A stretch of DNA of 64,000 nucleotides, taken from positions 39,147,315-39,211,314 of the forward strand of contig CM054134.1 in the NCBI GenBank assembly GCA_028751875.1, read 5' to 3'. The DNA comes from Rapana venosa (lineage: Eukaryota > Mollusca > Gastropoda > Neogastropoda > Muricidae). Every line of letters begins with the position of its first letter. Position 1 is the stretch's first letter. The notes below the pieces were generated by a model. That model saw only the letters and a list, made by a program, of their open reading frames with translations, made no database searches and was not told the DNA's origin. This document shows, in pieces, positions 11,242 to 23,536 of this stretch. Made by a program: the position numbers and the translations under genes.

Positions 11242-11290
11242 GTAGCGTGCGCGTGTGCGTGTGCGTGCGCGTGCGTGCGCACACACAGAT

Positions 11291-11325
<35 letters not shown>

Positions 11326-11542
11326 TGCACGCACATGCACATACACAGACTGATGCACACACACACAGTAACACACACACACACACACACCACACACACA
11401 ATACACACACTAACACATACAGACATACACACACAAACACGCGCGCACACACACACACTCACTCACTCACTTCAACCATTCTCCTCTCTCCACTCTCTCT
11501 CCTCTTCCTCTCTCTTCTCTCTTCTCTCTCTCTCTTCTCTCT

Positions 11543-11618
<76 letters not shown>

Positions 11619-11625
11619 GTCTCTC
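11242..11625. repeat. GT/CA then (CT)n compound tract
   Basis: GCGT/GTGC repeats switch to CA repeats with GATG interruptions (to about 11460), a short ACTC run and then a CT tract (about 11474-11625). The long Thr/His frame is a repeat translation. Confidence 0.95.
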
Positions 11626-11729
11626 AATGTTTCCTTGCAACATGTTTTGGAATGATGATTATATACACACAACCTCTTCATGAGGGCCAAGGCCTATAAT
11701 GAATAAAACTTTCGCATTCACATTCGCTC

Positions 11730-13037
<1,308 letters not shown>

Positions 13038-13040
13038 TGT

Positions 13041-13158
<118 letters not shown>

Positions 13159-13218
13159 TTTTACAAGCACGTCATTCCCTCCAAACTCACAAATCAGCAA
13201 ACCCAACAACAGCAGCCC

Positions 13219-13480
13219 GAAAGCAAAACCGGCCGTTCATTTTCCGAGCGTAAATATTTCATAGTCAAAGAATGGTTCCTCTCCCGTGTTCACAATGGCA
13301 TCAGCTTTGTTACCCTGTAAAAGCTTGTAATTCGCCATTGTCGCAGTGATCGTCTATACCATCAATGTTTCATATCGCATACAAAACTGTTATGGCTGTG
13401 TTGGTGTTTGAAGGTAATATGTCTTCAGTGTGCAACTTGGTTCAGTGGAATTTTGGATCGTTTCGGAGGACTGAAAACGT
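13219..13480 (+). repeat. block S, segment a, copy 1
   Basis: It matches 15587-15830 in ordered blocks: GAAAGCAAA, TCTTTGTTA or CTTTGTTA, AAAAGCTT followed by GTGATCGTCT, and a GTTGTGTGAAGG-like end. Identity is low, so this is an old duplication. There is no ORF. The following purine-rich sequence (13500-13650) also has a counterpart at 15840-16140. Confidence 0.55.
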
Positions 13481-13654
13481 ATACACAGATGAACAAAGGA
13501 GGAAGATATAATGTGTGTGCAGAGAGAAAAATAACCTGAAAAAAAGGATGAATGAAATAAAAATGAAAATCAGAGATCAAAGAAACAGGGAAGGAAAGAG
13601 AGTAACAAATGTGGGAAAGAAAGACATTGAGTGAAGAGAGAGAATTGGAGAGAG

Positions 13655-13800
13655 AGAGTGTGTGTATGTGTGTGTGTTTGTAAGTGTGTATGTTAGTGTG
13701 TGTATGTGTGTGTATGTGTGTATGTGTGTGTTAGTATGTCAGTGTGTTAATGTATGTGTGTGTTTGTGTGTATGTGTGTGTGTATGTGTGTGTGCACATA
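13655..13800. repeat. (GT)n with GTAT variants
   Basis: GT/GTAT alternating repeats follow the purine-rich part of block S. Confidence 0.9.
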
Positions 13801-13927
13801 AATAAGCAGGGAGATGCACAGTTCCATCGTATTGACCTGTTTTCTGTTTTATGCACATTGCACAGAACATTACCTTACGCAGCCTCCATGATCCCTCGTT
13901 GTCGCCTTTTGTAGTCATTCTCATCCT

Positions 13928-14097
13928 CCTTCTTCTTCTTCTTCTTCTTCTTCTTTTCTTTCTTTCTCTTCTTCTTCTTCTTCTTCTTCTTCTTCTTCTT
14001 CTTCTTCTTCTTCTTCTTCTTCTTCTCTTCTTCATCATCATCATCATCATCATCATCATCGTCGTCGTCGTCGCCGTCGTCATCGTCATCGTCATCA

Positions 14098-14147
<50 letters not shown>

Positions 14148-14203
14148 CCATCATCATCATCATCGCCATCATCATGTTTAGATGTAGTAGTGGTATAGTT
14201 GTT

Positions 14204-14253
<50 letters not shown>

Positions 14254-14293
14254 GATGATGATTCATCATCATCATTAGCAGCAGCAGCAGTAA
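13928..14293. repeat. CTT, CAT/CGT and GAT trinucleotide arrays of opposite sense
   Basis: CTT units (13928-14032) change to CAT/CGT units (14033-14175). After a 28-bp spacer come GAT units (about 14202-14258), then CATCAT and GCAGCAGCAG. CAT and ATG arrays on one strand can pair, forming a large hairpin across the spacer. The His, Asp, Arg and Leu homopolymer frames are not genes. Confidence 0.9.
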
Positions 14294-14454
14294 TAGCCAT
14301 TTCATTAGATATCAAAATTTTATTTCAATTAGCCAGAAATCCCTTACCTACTTTAAACGTAAGAAGAAACACAAGCAATAAAATATGATCATGTTTGTTG
14401 CTCTTGTTTTCACTCAGTTTATTTTGCGATATGTGGGTTCAAGTTACCCATATT

Positions 14455-14560
14455 TTTTTTAGTTTTCAAGACAGATAATTAGCAGGCTGGTTGAAATTTG
14501 GGCAACTGGAAAAATAAATTACCCCTAAAATATCGTCTCTAATAGGTTATCGTGACCCTG
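14455..14560 (+). repeat. block S, segment b, copy 1
   Basis: Counterpart of 16605-16715: TTAGCA, CTG-TTGAAAT, GGAAAAATAAAT-ACCCC, AATCGTCTCT-like sequence and GTGACCC or CTGACCC occur in the same order. The offset (about 2.15 kb) is close to that of segment a (about 2.37 kb), which supports one old tandem duplication. Positions 14294-14454 and 14561-14735 are AT-rich unique sequence. Confidence 0.5.
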
Positions 14561-14735
14561 CATTTGTAAAAAACCAACAACAAACAAACCAAAAGCAACA
14601 GCAACAACACAAAAACGAAAACAAAAGCAAAATACCAAAGCAAATTTCAGAACTTTCCCTGAATTCTTCATAACTGCTTATTGAAAATGGAAATAAACGC
14701 GTTTAAGGAGGTAGGACTATAATTATACAAGGGTT

Positions 14736-14762
14736 GAAACACACACATACACACACATACAC

Positions 14763-14793
<31 letters not shown>

Positions 14794-14867
14794 CAACACG
14801 CACGCACGAACGCACAAACACACAACGCGCACACACGCACGCACGCACACAAACACGCACACACACA
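14736..14867. repeat. (CA)n with GCAC variants
   Basis: CA repeats with AACA and CGCA interruptions abut the 5'-truncated end of the following SINE-B copy. Confidence 0.9.
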
Positions 14868-15013
14868 CATTCTGTTCCGCTTTTCGTAAGAGTAGGCCAT
14901 TGTGTGCCGGTGGGAACAGAAGACAGAATTTACAAAACCGCATGCACACGGGGACTGAAGGTAAATAAAAGCACATGAGAGCTTAATCCATTATCGTCGA
15001 TATAAAAGAGTAA
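14868..15013 (+). mobile_element. SINE-B copy, 5' truncated
   Basis: It begins at TCTGTTCCGCTTTTCGTAAG and runs through the CCGGTGGGAACAG, CGGGGACTGAAGGTAAA and CCATTATCGTCGATATAAAA blocks into an A-rich tail. The 5' end joins a CA tract directly. Confidence 0.85.
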
Positions 15014-15054
15014 AAAAACAATATAAAAGAATAAAATTTAAAACTTTTTTTTTA

Positions 15055-15348
15055 ATCCTTCGGATGAGACTATAAACCAAGGTCCCGTGTGCCAACGCAC
15101 GCAGAGCATCTTGCGCACACGTTAAAACCTGCACCGCTTTTCGGTAGGCTACTGTGTGCCGGTGGGAATGGATTACAAAATTGACAAAACTACACACATG
15201 GGAACAATATGTAAAAAAAACAACAACCCAAAAACCCACATGAGTGCTTATTGAAAAAAGCAAATGCATTGCTTATTCAATGTACCATCTGGAAATAAAA
15301 ATTTGACTTGACTTGACTTGACTTCCATTATCCTCGAATAAAAGAACA
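15055..15348 (+). mobile_element. SINE-B copy with a small nested insertion
   Basis: The core (CGGATGAGACTATAAACCAA, about 15060) through GAGTGCTTATT (about 15258) matches SINE-B. The missing piece CCATTATCCTCG-ATAAAAG resumes at about 15327. The intervening roughly 70 bp (AAAAAAGCAAATG..ATAAAAATT followed by TTGAC repeats) interrupts the element between CTTATT and CCATTATC. It looks like a later insertion with a TTGAC pentamer tail. Confidence 0.75.
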
Positions 15349-15411
15349 CACACACACACACAACGCACGCACACAACACAACACAACACACACACACATA
15401 CACATACACAA

Positions 15412-15497
<86 letters not shown>

Positions 15498-15519
15498 CAC
15501 ACACACACACACACACACC
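15349..15519. repeat. (CA)n microsatellite at a SINE-B tail
   Basis: ACACAACACA repeats pass into about 105 bp of CA, directly downstream of the SINE-B tail. Confidence 0.95.
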
Positions 15520-15586
15520 ATGATTATTCCGGCTTTACCATTAAGGAAATCCCGGTTCGCACCTCTCCAAACGTAATTAGCATGCT

Positions 15587-15830
15587 GAAAGCAAACAGCC
15601 GTTACTTTTTCTTCTTTCCAAGCAGCGCTATGTTCTGGTCAAAGACTAGCCAGCCCCTTCGTCTACGTGAACAATGACGACATCTTTGTTATGGTATAAA
15701 AAGCTTACGGTTTTCTTTTGTCTCCGTGATCGTCTTCATCCATATTTTAGGTGATATTCTGAGCTGGCGGGGCAATGTTGTGTGAAGGCAGTAAGAGTTT
15801 CGTTTCGAAGTATGACAAAAGAATGTTGAT
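15587..15830 (+). repeat. block S, segment a, copy 2
   Basis: Diverged counterpart of 13219-13480, as described there. No coding signal. Confidence 0.55.
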
Positions 15831-15839
15831 TATTTTTTT

Positions 15840-16150
15840 ATCCAACAAAGAAAGGAGCAGAGATAGAAAGGAAGAGAAGAAAAGATAAAGAACAAAAGAA
15901 CGAACGAAAGAAAGGAGAAACAAGAATGAAAGGAAGGAAGGAAGAGTTAAACCAACCAACTAACAGAGTGAGTGAGAAAGAAAGAGAGAGACAGACAGAC
16001 AGACAGACAGGGTCAGAGATAGAGATAGACAAAGACAGAGAGACAGAGCAAGAGAGAGAGAGAGAGAGAGGGAGGGGGGAGCTGGAGAGAGAGAGAGACA
16101 GACAGACAGAAAGAAAGAGAGAGAGAGAGACAGACAGAGATCTAAAAAAT
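15840..16150. repeat. GAAA/GA purine-rich tract with GACA
   Basis: GAAAG, GGAA, GACAGACA and GA repeats form a long, nearly pure purine tract with C interruptions. It corresponds to 13500-13650 in block S. Confidence 0.85.
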
Positions 16151-16169
16151 AAAAATAAACTTAATTTTT

Positions 16170-16255
16170 AACAAATATTATTTTATTATTTTATATCGAG
16201 GATAATGGAATAAGCACTTATGTGCTTTTTTTTTTACATCCAGTCCCCGTGTGGA
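16170..16255 (-). mobile_element. SINE-B 3' tail fragment
   Basis: On the minus strand it holds ACGGGGACTGGATGTAAAAA, AGCACATAAGTGCTTATTCC and ATTATCCTCGATATAAAA plus an A-rich tail. It is cut at CACACGG by a GA tract on its 5' side. Confidence 0.85.
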
Positions 16256-16459
16256 GAGAGAGAGAGACAGAAAAAAACCACAAAGAGAGAAACTACAAAT
16301 GAAAGACAGACAAAAAGAAAGAGAAAAACAAAGCAAGAAAACAAAGAAACAGAAGATACGAGAAAATTGAAAATTTAGAAACAAGGAGATAAATTAAGGA
16401 AATCAAGACGCAACGACGACCAATTACAAAACAACTTGGAATGAGAAACAAGCAGATAA

Positions 16460-16535
16460 AATTGTGTGTGCGTGCGTTTTTGTGTGTGTACGCGCGCGTG
16501 CGTGCGTGTATATGCGTGTGTGTCTGTCTGTCTAT
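16460..16535. repeat. (GT)n/GCGC alternating tract
   Basis: GTGCGT, GTACGCGCGCGTGCGTGCG and GT repeats form an alternating purine-pyrimidine tract with potential to adopt Z-DNA. Confidence 0.85.
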
Positions 16536-16604
16536 ATTTCTGACTGTATCTGTGCGTTGTAACTCCTTACTTTGTGACATTAAAGTTCAGGATTCCCATC
16601 GCTT

Positions 16605-16715
16605 GATTTTTCGAACTGTAAGGTTAGCACTCTGATTGAAATGTGTGGAACCGGAGAAATAAATAACCCCAGAAACATCTCCCCCTTCTGGGTGGGTCAA
16701 TCTGACCCCCAATGA
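16605..16715 (+). repeat. block S, segment b, copy 2
   Basis: Diverged counterpart of 14455-14560. Not coding. Confidence 0.5.
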
Positions 16716-16884
16716 GTTATGCTTGTTAAACAGGCATATTTTACCAAATATTGACACGTTTTTCCCCTTGCTTTCAGCACGTCTGTCTGTCCTGACAAAT
16801 TGTGAAATCATTCTTCGCGATTTTTGTTTTGTGTTTGGGGTTTTTTTAGTGTTAGGGAGAAGGGTTCAATGATGTTGATTTTTA

Positions 16885-17146
16885 CATACACACACTTGCA
16901 CGCGCGCGCGCACACATACGCGTGGGCACATACTCACATATGCGCGCGCGCACGTGCGCAGACACTCATACATGAATGCACGCACGCGTGCACGGAAGCA
17001 CGCTCGCGTGCGCGTGCGCAAGCACACACACTTTGGGGTTTTTTTGCGAACTGGAACAACCGCTTGCAACATTATTCACACTCAAGCGTCCACACACAAG
17101 TACATGTAAACGTACGCCCCCCCCCCCCCCCCCCCCCCCCCCCCCC
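16885..17146. repeat. CA/CG alternating tract and 30-base C run
   Basis: ACACAC, CGCGCGCGCACAC and GCGCGCGCGCACGTGCGC form a Z-DNA-like tract (about 16889-17030). A run of 30 C follows at 17117-17146. The opposite Val/Arg/Cys frames are repeat translations. Confidence 0.9.
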
Positions 17147-17314
17147 ATCCCCACACACACACACTGAAACAGAAACCAAGTAAGAGAACAGACAGGCGCA
17201 ACACACAGACCACAACAGAAAGAAACATCAAGACAAACACAAACACACAGGCAAAAATGTATAACAAGACAAACAGAAACACACAGACAGAATTATCAAG
17301 ACCAACACGCAAAC

Positions 17315-17331
17315 ACAGAGAGAGAAAGAGA

Positions 17332-17403
<72 letters not shown>

Positions 17404-17470
17404 GAGAGACAGAGAGAGAAAGACAGACAGACAGACAGACAGACAGAGGGAGAGACAGAGACAGAGTACA
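17315..17470. repeat. (GA)n with GACA units
   Basis: A GA tract followed by GACA/GAGACA repeats, almost pure purine apart from the C positions. Positions 17471-17925 are unique apart from a short ACCACTCC repeat at about 17600-17640. No gene is seen. Confidence 0.95.
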
Positions 17471-17929
17471 AACATAAACACACAGTGCAGGAAGATGCAA
17501 TACTTGAGAAGGCACTGAGCTGTACCAATGCCAGAAACAGCCCAGAATCGATAGACGGCAGACTGCTTGATTCCCATGCAAATGAACAACACCCACAGCA
17601 CCAATCCACACCACTCCACACCACACCACTCCACACCATACCATGCCTGTATGTAGCATGCAGTGTTATACTCTGTATCCCTGGTCAAAATCTGTAGCCT
17701 ATACTCGGGTTAGGATGAACGAAGAGTGCTTCCTTCCTACTTCTGAAGAGTTTAAGAATCAAAGGGTAGGTTTTTTCCCTTATTACTTTGTGGGTTGTTA
17801 ATGCTAGCTAGTGTTGTGTAATGGATGTGATGTTGGTGTTGTTGTTGTTGTTGTCAACGTCGTTTTGTTGTTGTCAGAAATGAAAACGCCAATTTTTAAC
17901 TAGATTCAAACAAGCATTAACATTGATAG

Positions 17930-18015
17930 ACAGACACATAACACAGGCAGACAGACACACACACACATAAGCACACACACTCGAACAAAATCAACACCAC
18001 AAAACCACACACACC

Positions 18016-18057
<42 letters not shown>

Positions 18058-18075
18058 ACACACACACGCACACGC
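17930..18075. repeat. (CA)n with AACAC variants
   Basis: CA repeats interrupted by GACA, AACA and CGCA. Positions 18076-18740 are unique, with C-rich (about 18180-18300) and G-rich (about 18715-18731) patches and no gene that I can support. Confidence 0.85.
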
Positions 18076-18744
18076 ACCACGCATATAAAGAAGAAAGGAG
18101 GGACTAAAAAGAACAAGAACCAGAAGAAAACAAGACATACAGACAACAGACAACAAGCAACACCACCACCAACAACAACAACACTCCCCACCCCGACCCA
18201 CCCACCCACCCACCTACCTACCCCTACACACACAGCAGACCCTTACTATACCTGACCTCACCCTCAACCAACCAACGCACATTCCAGGCCCAGGCACGAT
18301 GACAACCTAGCGCCCACACGACCTCTGACCCAGCCATCTTCTCTAATCAAGTGGACAGAGTCCAGATAGTTGCTGTCATCATCCCAAAGCCCCAGTGACT
18401 CTATGCTAGCTAATCAAGGCGAAACACTTAGGACTTGGAGCATGCCTGTACTAGGGTACTCGGAGTCATCATGTGGCGAGTGTGGATCTTGTCACGTCTC
18501 TGTGCTTAGGTATCCGCTGATAGGTTTCTGAGATATCAAGCGGGGCTGAGTCATAAGCTTTGTATACAATGTTAAAGTCACGGCAGATTTCTCTCCTGAA
18601 ATTCGCTGGCTCTCCCGGAAGCGCGTTTGGCGCGCCACAAGAGTACCCGCATTATATATATTTTTTTTTTTCCTTCTGCAAATTGTTTTGTATTTCCTAT
18701 TTGTGTGTGTGTGTGGGGGGGTGGGGGGGGGTCGTAAGATTGTT

Positions 18745-18982
18745 CAGGACAACTTCTTGTTGTCGTGTGGGTTTTTTACGTGAGCATAAATAATTTAATG
18801 TTTACATGTGGACATCGGTGTATCGTCTATCCTCAAGACTAGCATCCAGACCACCACTCACGGTCTAGTGGATGGGGGAAAAGTTTCTGGCCCAAACAGG
18901 AATTGTACCACAACCACACACTTCGAGCCCGGACTTTTCGCTCTCTAGGCAGGTGTGTTACCTCTAGACCACCGAATCCACC
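18745..18982 (-). mobile_element. SINE-A copy, 3' truncated
   Basis: On the minus strand the tRNA-like head (GGTGGTCTAGAGGTAACAC, then AGCGAAAAGTCCGGGCTCGA, then a B-box-like GGTACAATTCC) comes first. It is followed by CCACTAGACCGTGAGTGGTG and a weakened core. It ends within the GACAACAAG block. Compare the complete copies at 27124 and 59195. Confidence 0.75.
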
Positions 18983-18989
18983 AGTTTTG

Positions 18990-19262
18990 CCAGTTACTGA
19001 CGTAAGCAAAGCACCAAGATGGACATTAATTAACATGATGTTATGCCTTGAAGTGTCATAATGAGATTGTCTTCATCCACGACAAGCACAAAGCATGATA
19101 ACTATAGTCTTCATTAAGGGAGAAATATCCTCTGAACTCAGAAAACGACTGCTCATATGACAAGGTGTTTGAAACAACCAGACACGAAAACCTCTAATCC
19201 TGTGTGTACTTAAAAATGGTCTCATAGGGATTTCTCGGTGTGATGAGCGAGATAGAGTGTAC
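18990..19262 (+). repeat. block R, copy 1 (diverged paralogue of 52922-53190)
   Basis: It shares in order TTACTGA-GT-AGCAAAG-ACCAAGA, a CATGACAAGC-like block, CTTCATTAAG or CTCATTAAG, GGTCTCATAG-GATT-C and GTGAGTGTGATAG-like ends with 52922-53190. It lies just upstream of a SINE-A head in sense terms. There is no ORF. Old repeat or segmental copy. Confidence 0.5.
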
Positions 19263-19660
19263 ATTATTTCGGGGGTGATCCCACGAATGCTGAAGCTGCG
19301 AAACCCTCAACAACAACAACATCGAAATGAAACCTCAACGTGTGATATCAAGCAACACTGACTACAGGCTAGGGAAACAAGCCATTTCTGGATGAACAGA
19401 ATTGTGTTGTCTTTTTTGTTTGGTTTGGTAAAAGACTGTGCATAATGGTTGCAATATGAAACAGCCCAAGTATTGATCACCAAGGAAATAGCCACAACCA
19501 ACTAGCATCTTTAATCAAACACGGAGAGGGGGGATGGGGTAGACTCGGAAGGCGGCCATCAGAACAACAGATATCTATCTACCCAGCTCTCATGTCTCCG
19601 TCATTGTAGAGTTGGTGATCTTCTCTTTTATCGCTGACATTTTCGGTTGAAAGAATGAAT
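19263..19660. other. unique stretch
   Basis: AT-rich unique sequence with a short AAC repeat at about 19308-19320. No gene is supported. Confidence 0.5.
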
Positions 19661-19671
19661 ACAACTTCCTC

Positions 19672-19758
19672 ATCCTCATCGTCGTCGTCGTCGTCGTCAC
19701 AATTACCATCATCGTCGTCGTCATCATCATCACCACCACCACTACCACCACCACCACC

Positions 19759-19822
<64 letters not shown>
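19672..19822. repeat. CGT/CAT/CAC trinucleotide array
   Basis: CGT and CAT units pass into CAC (about 19732-19772) and back to CAT. The Asp, Gly, Met and Val homopolymer frames on the minus strand are artefacts. Confidence 0.95.
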
Positions 19823-19823
<1 letters not shown>

Positions 19824-19832
19824 TCATCTTCA

Positions 19833-20655
19833 TCTTCTCCTTCTTCTTCTTCTTCTTCTTCTTCTTCTTTCTTCTTCTCTCTTCTTCTTCTTCTTCTTCT
19901 TCTTCTTTTCTTCTTTTCTCTCTCTCTTCTTCTCTCTTCTTCTCCTTCTTCTTCTTCTTTTCTTCTTTCTTCTTCTTCTTTTCTTCTTCTTCTTCTCTTC
20001 TCCTTCTCCCTTTTCTCCTCCTCCTCCTCCTTCTCCTCTCCTTCTTCTTCTTCTTCTTCTTCTTCTTTTCTCTTCTTCTTCTTCTTCTTCTTCTTCTTCT
20101 TCTTCTTCTTCTTTCTCTTCTTTCTTCTTCTTTCTTCTTCTTTCTTCTTCTCCTTCTTCTTCTTCTCCTCTCTCTCTTCCTCTCTTCTTCTTCTTCTTCT
20201 CTCTTCTTCTTCTTCTTCTTCTTCTTTTTCTTCTTCCTTCTCTTCTTCTCTCTCTTCTTCTTCTTCTTCTTCTTCTTCTTCTTCTTCTTCTCTCTTTCTT
20301 CTTCTTCTTCTTCTTCTTCTTCTTCTTCTCTTCTTCTTCTTCTTCTTCTTCTTCTTCTTCTTCTTCTTCTTCTTCTTCTTCTTCTTCTTCTTCTTTCTTC
20401 TTCTTTCTTCTTTCTTCTTCTTCTTCTCTTTCTTATCTTCTTCTCCTCTTCTTCTTCTTCTTCTTCTTTCTTCTTTTTCTTTCTTTTCTTCTTTCTTCTT
20501 CTTCTTCTTCTTCTCTTCCTTCTTCTCTTCTCTCTTCTTCTCTCTTCTTCTTCTTTCTTCTTTTTCTTTCTTCTTTCTTCTTTTCTTCTTCTTCTTCTTC
20601 TTCTTCTTCTTCTTCTCTTCTTCTTCTTCTTCTTTTCTTTCTTTCTTTCTCTCCT
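19833..20655. repeat. 823-bp homopyrimidine tract, mostly (CTT)n
   Basis: From 19833 to 20434 every base on the plus strand is C or T. One A lies at 20435, and then 20436-20655 is again pure pyrimidine. CTT dominates, with CTC, CTTT and TTCTC slips. The 336-codon Ser/Leu/Phe frame is a repeat translation. Confidence 0.97.
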
Positions 20656-20739
20656 GACTTCTTGAGGACAGCCCCGGGAAGGAGCACTACAAAAACGTCC
20701 TGCTGAATGCCCAAACTGGCTCTCCTATCCAGTCTGCAA

Positions 20740-21000
20740 TGTTTTTTTGTTTTGTTTTGGCCGGGGTGTTTGTTTTTTTGCTTCTTAGCTTACTTTATCT
20801 GTTTCTTGATCAAGTTTTTAGTTTTGGGTTTGGTTTATTTTATTTCTGTTCATTAATTTTTTTTTGTTCTGTGGTTTTGTTGTTGTTGTTTTTGGGATGC
20901 CGCTTGTTCTTGCCCGTTGTGGGTTTATATTTGTATTTGTTGGTGTTGGTTTTATTTTCTTTTGTGCTTTGCTTGCTTGTTTTGTTTGGGGGAGTTTGTG
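20740..21000. other. GT/T-rich low-complexity segment
   Basis: Strand-biased sequence rich in TTTTG and GTT. A 153-codon hydrophobic frame (20739-21200, +) reflects T-rich codons rather than a membrane protein. Positions 21001-21780 are unique, with a short CTT run at about 21308 and GGA-rich sequence at about 21525-21560. No gene is seen. Confidence 0.6.
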
Positions 21001-21785
21001 AGGCATTGGATATTGGATTTTTAACGCCTTCGTCTCTTTGCCCTTACCATATTTCTGAAGACTTACTCACGCAAGGCCTTTATATTATTATCTTGTTACA
21101 AGCCCAAGCTGTTTCTGTTTTCTTTGTTTTCTTTGGAGGGGGAGGGGGGCGGGGGCTAAACTCAAATCCCCATATCTTCGATGGACAAATTACCCTCTGA
21201 AGCTTTAGCGCACTTGATTCTAAACGCTACATACACCCAGCCTATCTAACGTTTACAATCCTGCTGCAATGCCACTTCATTTCCTAGCCTAGGAAGGTTT
21301 TGTTTTTTCTTCTTCTTCTTCTTCTTCTCCCTAGCTTTTCTTTCTTTCTTTCTGTGATGTGTCGCTGTCTCCCGTTACATATAATTCTACCCAGCAAGAG
21401 GGAAGGACTAGAAGAATAGGGCAGCGCAGGCAGTAACGTTAGGTTAACTAAGGAACTACACCTCGTGCACCCTAGCCTGACTCCATCGCCTGGCCCTTAC
21501 TAGCCTCAGAACGGCCAAGAAGAAGGAGATGGAGAAGATGGAGAAGAAGGAGGAGGAGGCGTTGGATGTGGATCCAGTAACGCCTCTGTGCTAGCGTTTG
21601 ATCCCTCTCATTTCCTGAGTTTAATTGAAGGAAAGACGGTGCAGAAAGAAGATTCCCGTGACGAGATTTTGTGTTCTTTTTTTGGTTCTTTTTTGTTTGT
21701 TCTTTGTTTTTGTTTTTTCTTAAAGCGCTGTTTGTAAAATATATGTTTGTGGTGCTCTGTAAGCTGTTTGTCTTATCTTTAGGGC

Positions 21786-21932
21786 TGTCTGTCTGTGTTG
21801 TGTCTGGTGTCTGTCTGTCTGTCTTGTCTGTCTGTCTCTCTCTTCTTCTCTGTGCTTGCTGTCTGTCGCTCTTCTGTCTCTCTGTCTTCTTTCTCTCTTC
21901 TCTCCTTCTCTCTCTTCTGCTCTCTCTGTCTG

Positions 21933-21963
<31 letters not shown>

Positions 21964-21990
21964 CTCTCTCTCTCTTCATCTTTCTCTTCT
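21786..21990. repeat. (CTGT)n/(CT)n interrupted tract
   Basis: CTGT units pass into CT with TT, GC and ATC interruptions. Confidence 0.9.
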
Positions 21991-22045
21991 GTCGAACCTT
22001 TAATCTTTGCGAACTGTCAGTACACATATATTGACATAATTTAAT

Positions 22046-22130
22046 GTAGCGTTCCGTAGCGCCTGACAAGTCAGGCAGCACATCCGAATCGGCGCTGGGA
22101 GGAAATCGACTCGTTAAGGCCATGCATGAA
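22046..22130 (+). repeat. block Q, copy 1
   Basis: GCGCCTGACAAGTCAGGCAG, then CACATCCGAATCGGCGCTGG, matches in reverse complement 25315-25360 (GCGCCTGACAAGTCATGCCC, then AGCGCATCCGACTTCGGGC). It is probably the end of an old dispersed element. Positions 22131-23160 are mainly unique, with TCTA/CT-rich patches (about 22555-22700 and 22840-22880) and no gene. Confidence 0.5.
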
Positions 22131-23167
22131 TTGTAAAAAAAGGCATTTGAGAAAAAAAAGGCAGAGAAAAACAGGAAAGGGTGAATGAGGGAAGGGTGGG
22201 AAGAGGGAATAATAATATAACAAGGTAGATAATAATAATAAGAACTAATAACGAATACAAGAAGGAAAATAGAGGATGCATTCACTAACTTACCAGTAAG
22301 TAGAGACATAATCAATACAAAGCCGAATACAGAACATTCTCGATCTCAAATCTTGAATAAATTCATATCTGAATTTTTCAACTACCCTCATCCCACACAA
22401 CACATCTATCTATTTGCGTGATAGACTATTAGAAGTGAACAATCATGCTATACTAAAGATGGTAGAGGCAATCCCATTTCCAGACTGTCCAGTGGGGTTG
22501 CTAGTCATCTGTCGTCCCCTGCTCCTAAGGGACTATCCTCGCTCCGTCCCCTCATCTTCTATCTTCTCTCTCATCTATCTCTATCTTCTATCACTCTATC
22601 TATCTAACCAATCTCACACGAACCTATCTCCTACACTGTCCCCGCCTTCCCCCCCTCCCCTCACGCTGTCTCTGTTTCGTCTGTCTTCTCTTTCTCTTTC
22701 TTAACTCTGCTGCTCTCCCCTTCCCCCTTCCACGTCTTCTGTGGGTTAACACTGCCTCTCATCGCAAACCTATCTCCACCACCGAACTCTCCTACACTGT
22801 GTCCACCCCCTAAACCCCCCACCATCCCCACCCCAACGCCTGTGTCTCTGTCTTTCTCTTTCTCTCTCTTTTTTTCTTTAAAACTCGTGGCGTGACTGCC
22901 TTCAGTTTGTCCACTGTTTGCCATGGGTGGGGTAGGTAAAGGGACAAGTTGGCTCAGTCAATACGCAGGTCTGTACTGTCCCTTGCCTGGGACGTGGCCT
23001 GCTGAAAGAGATGAGACCTGGCGCAATTAAGAGAGTAAGCAAGTCACTCGAGTGCAGCAGCGCTACTGACTGCCAGTGCGAAAGGAGCTAGGCTAGAGGC
23101 GGGATGCGGGACACGTGAGGTCAAAGTCTGTTGTTTTTTTTAACAAAGCCGCTGTGGGAGATTGAAG

Positions 23168-23287
23168 AACACACACACACACACATACACAACACACATA
23201 TACACACACACATACACATACATACATACACACACATACACACACATACATACATACATATACACACACACACACATACACACACAC
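23168..23287. repeat. (CA)n with CATA variants
   Basis: ACAC and ATACATAC repeats abut the 5' end of a SINE-B copy. Confidence 0.9.
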
Positions 23288-23536
23288 ACTTCGGATGAGA
23301 CTGAGGCCCCGTGTTCGAATGCATGCAGAACATCTTGCACACACGTTAAATCCTGTTCCGCTTTTCGGAAGAGTAGGCCATTGTGTGCCGGTGGAAACAG
23401 ATGACAAATTTACAAAACCGCACACACACGGGGACTGGATGTAAAAAAAGCACATGAGTGCTTATTCCATTATCCTAGATATAAAAGAATAAATAAATAA
23501 ATAAATAAATAAATATATAAATAAATAAATAAAACA
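23288..23536 (+). mobile_element. SINE-B copy with (AAAT)n tail
   Basis: Core CTTCGGATGAGACTGAGGCC followed by all SINE-B blocks (CGCTTTTCGGAAGAGTAGGC, GGGGACTGGATGTAAAAAAA, GAGTGCTTATTCCATTATCC). It ends in AGATATAAAAG and about ten AAAT tetranucleotides (23490-23533). The tRNA-like head is missing. It has one of the clearest tails of the family in this window. Confidence 0.88.

Noticed and set aside
19655..20665. 336-codon Ser/Leu/Phe frame
   Set aside because: Pure CTT/CTC repeat translation with no non-repetitive coding part.
20739..21200. 153-codon hydrophobic frame resembling a membrane protein
   Set aside because: T-rich DNA codes for Phe, Leu and Val by composition. There is no domain, start context or partner exon.
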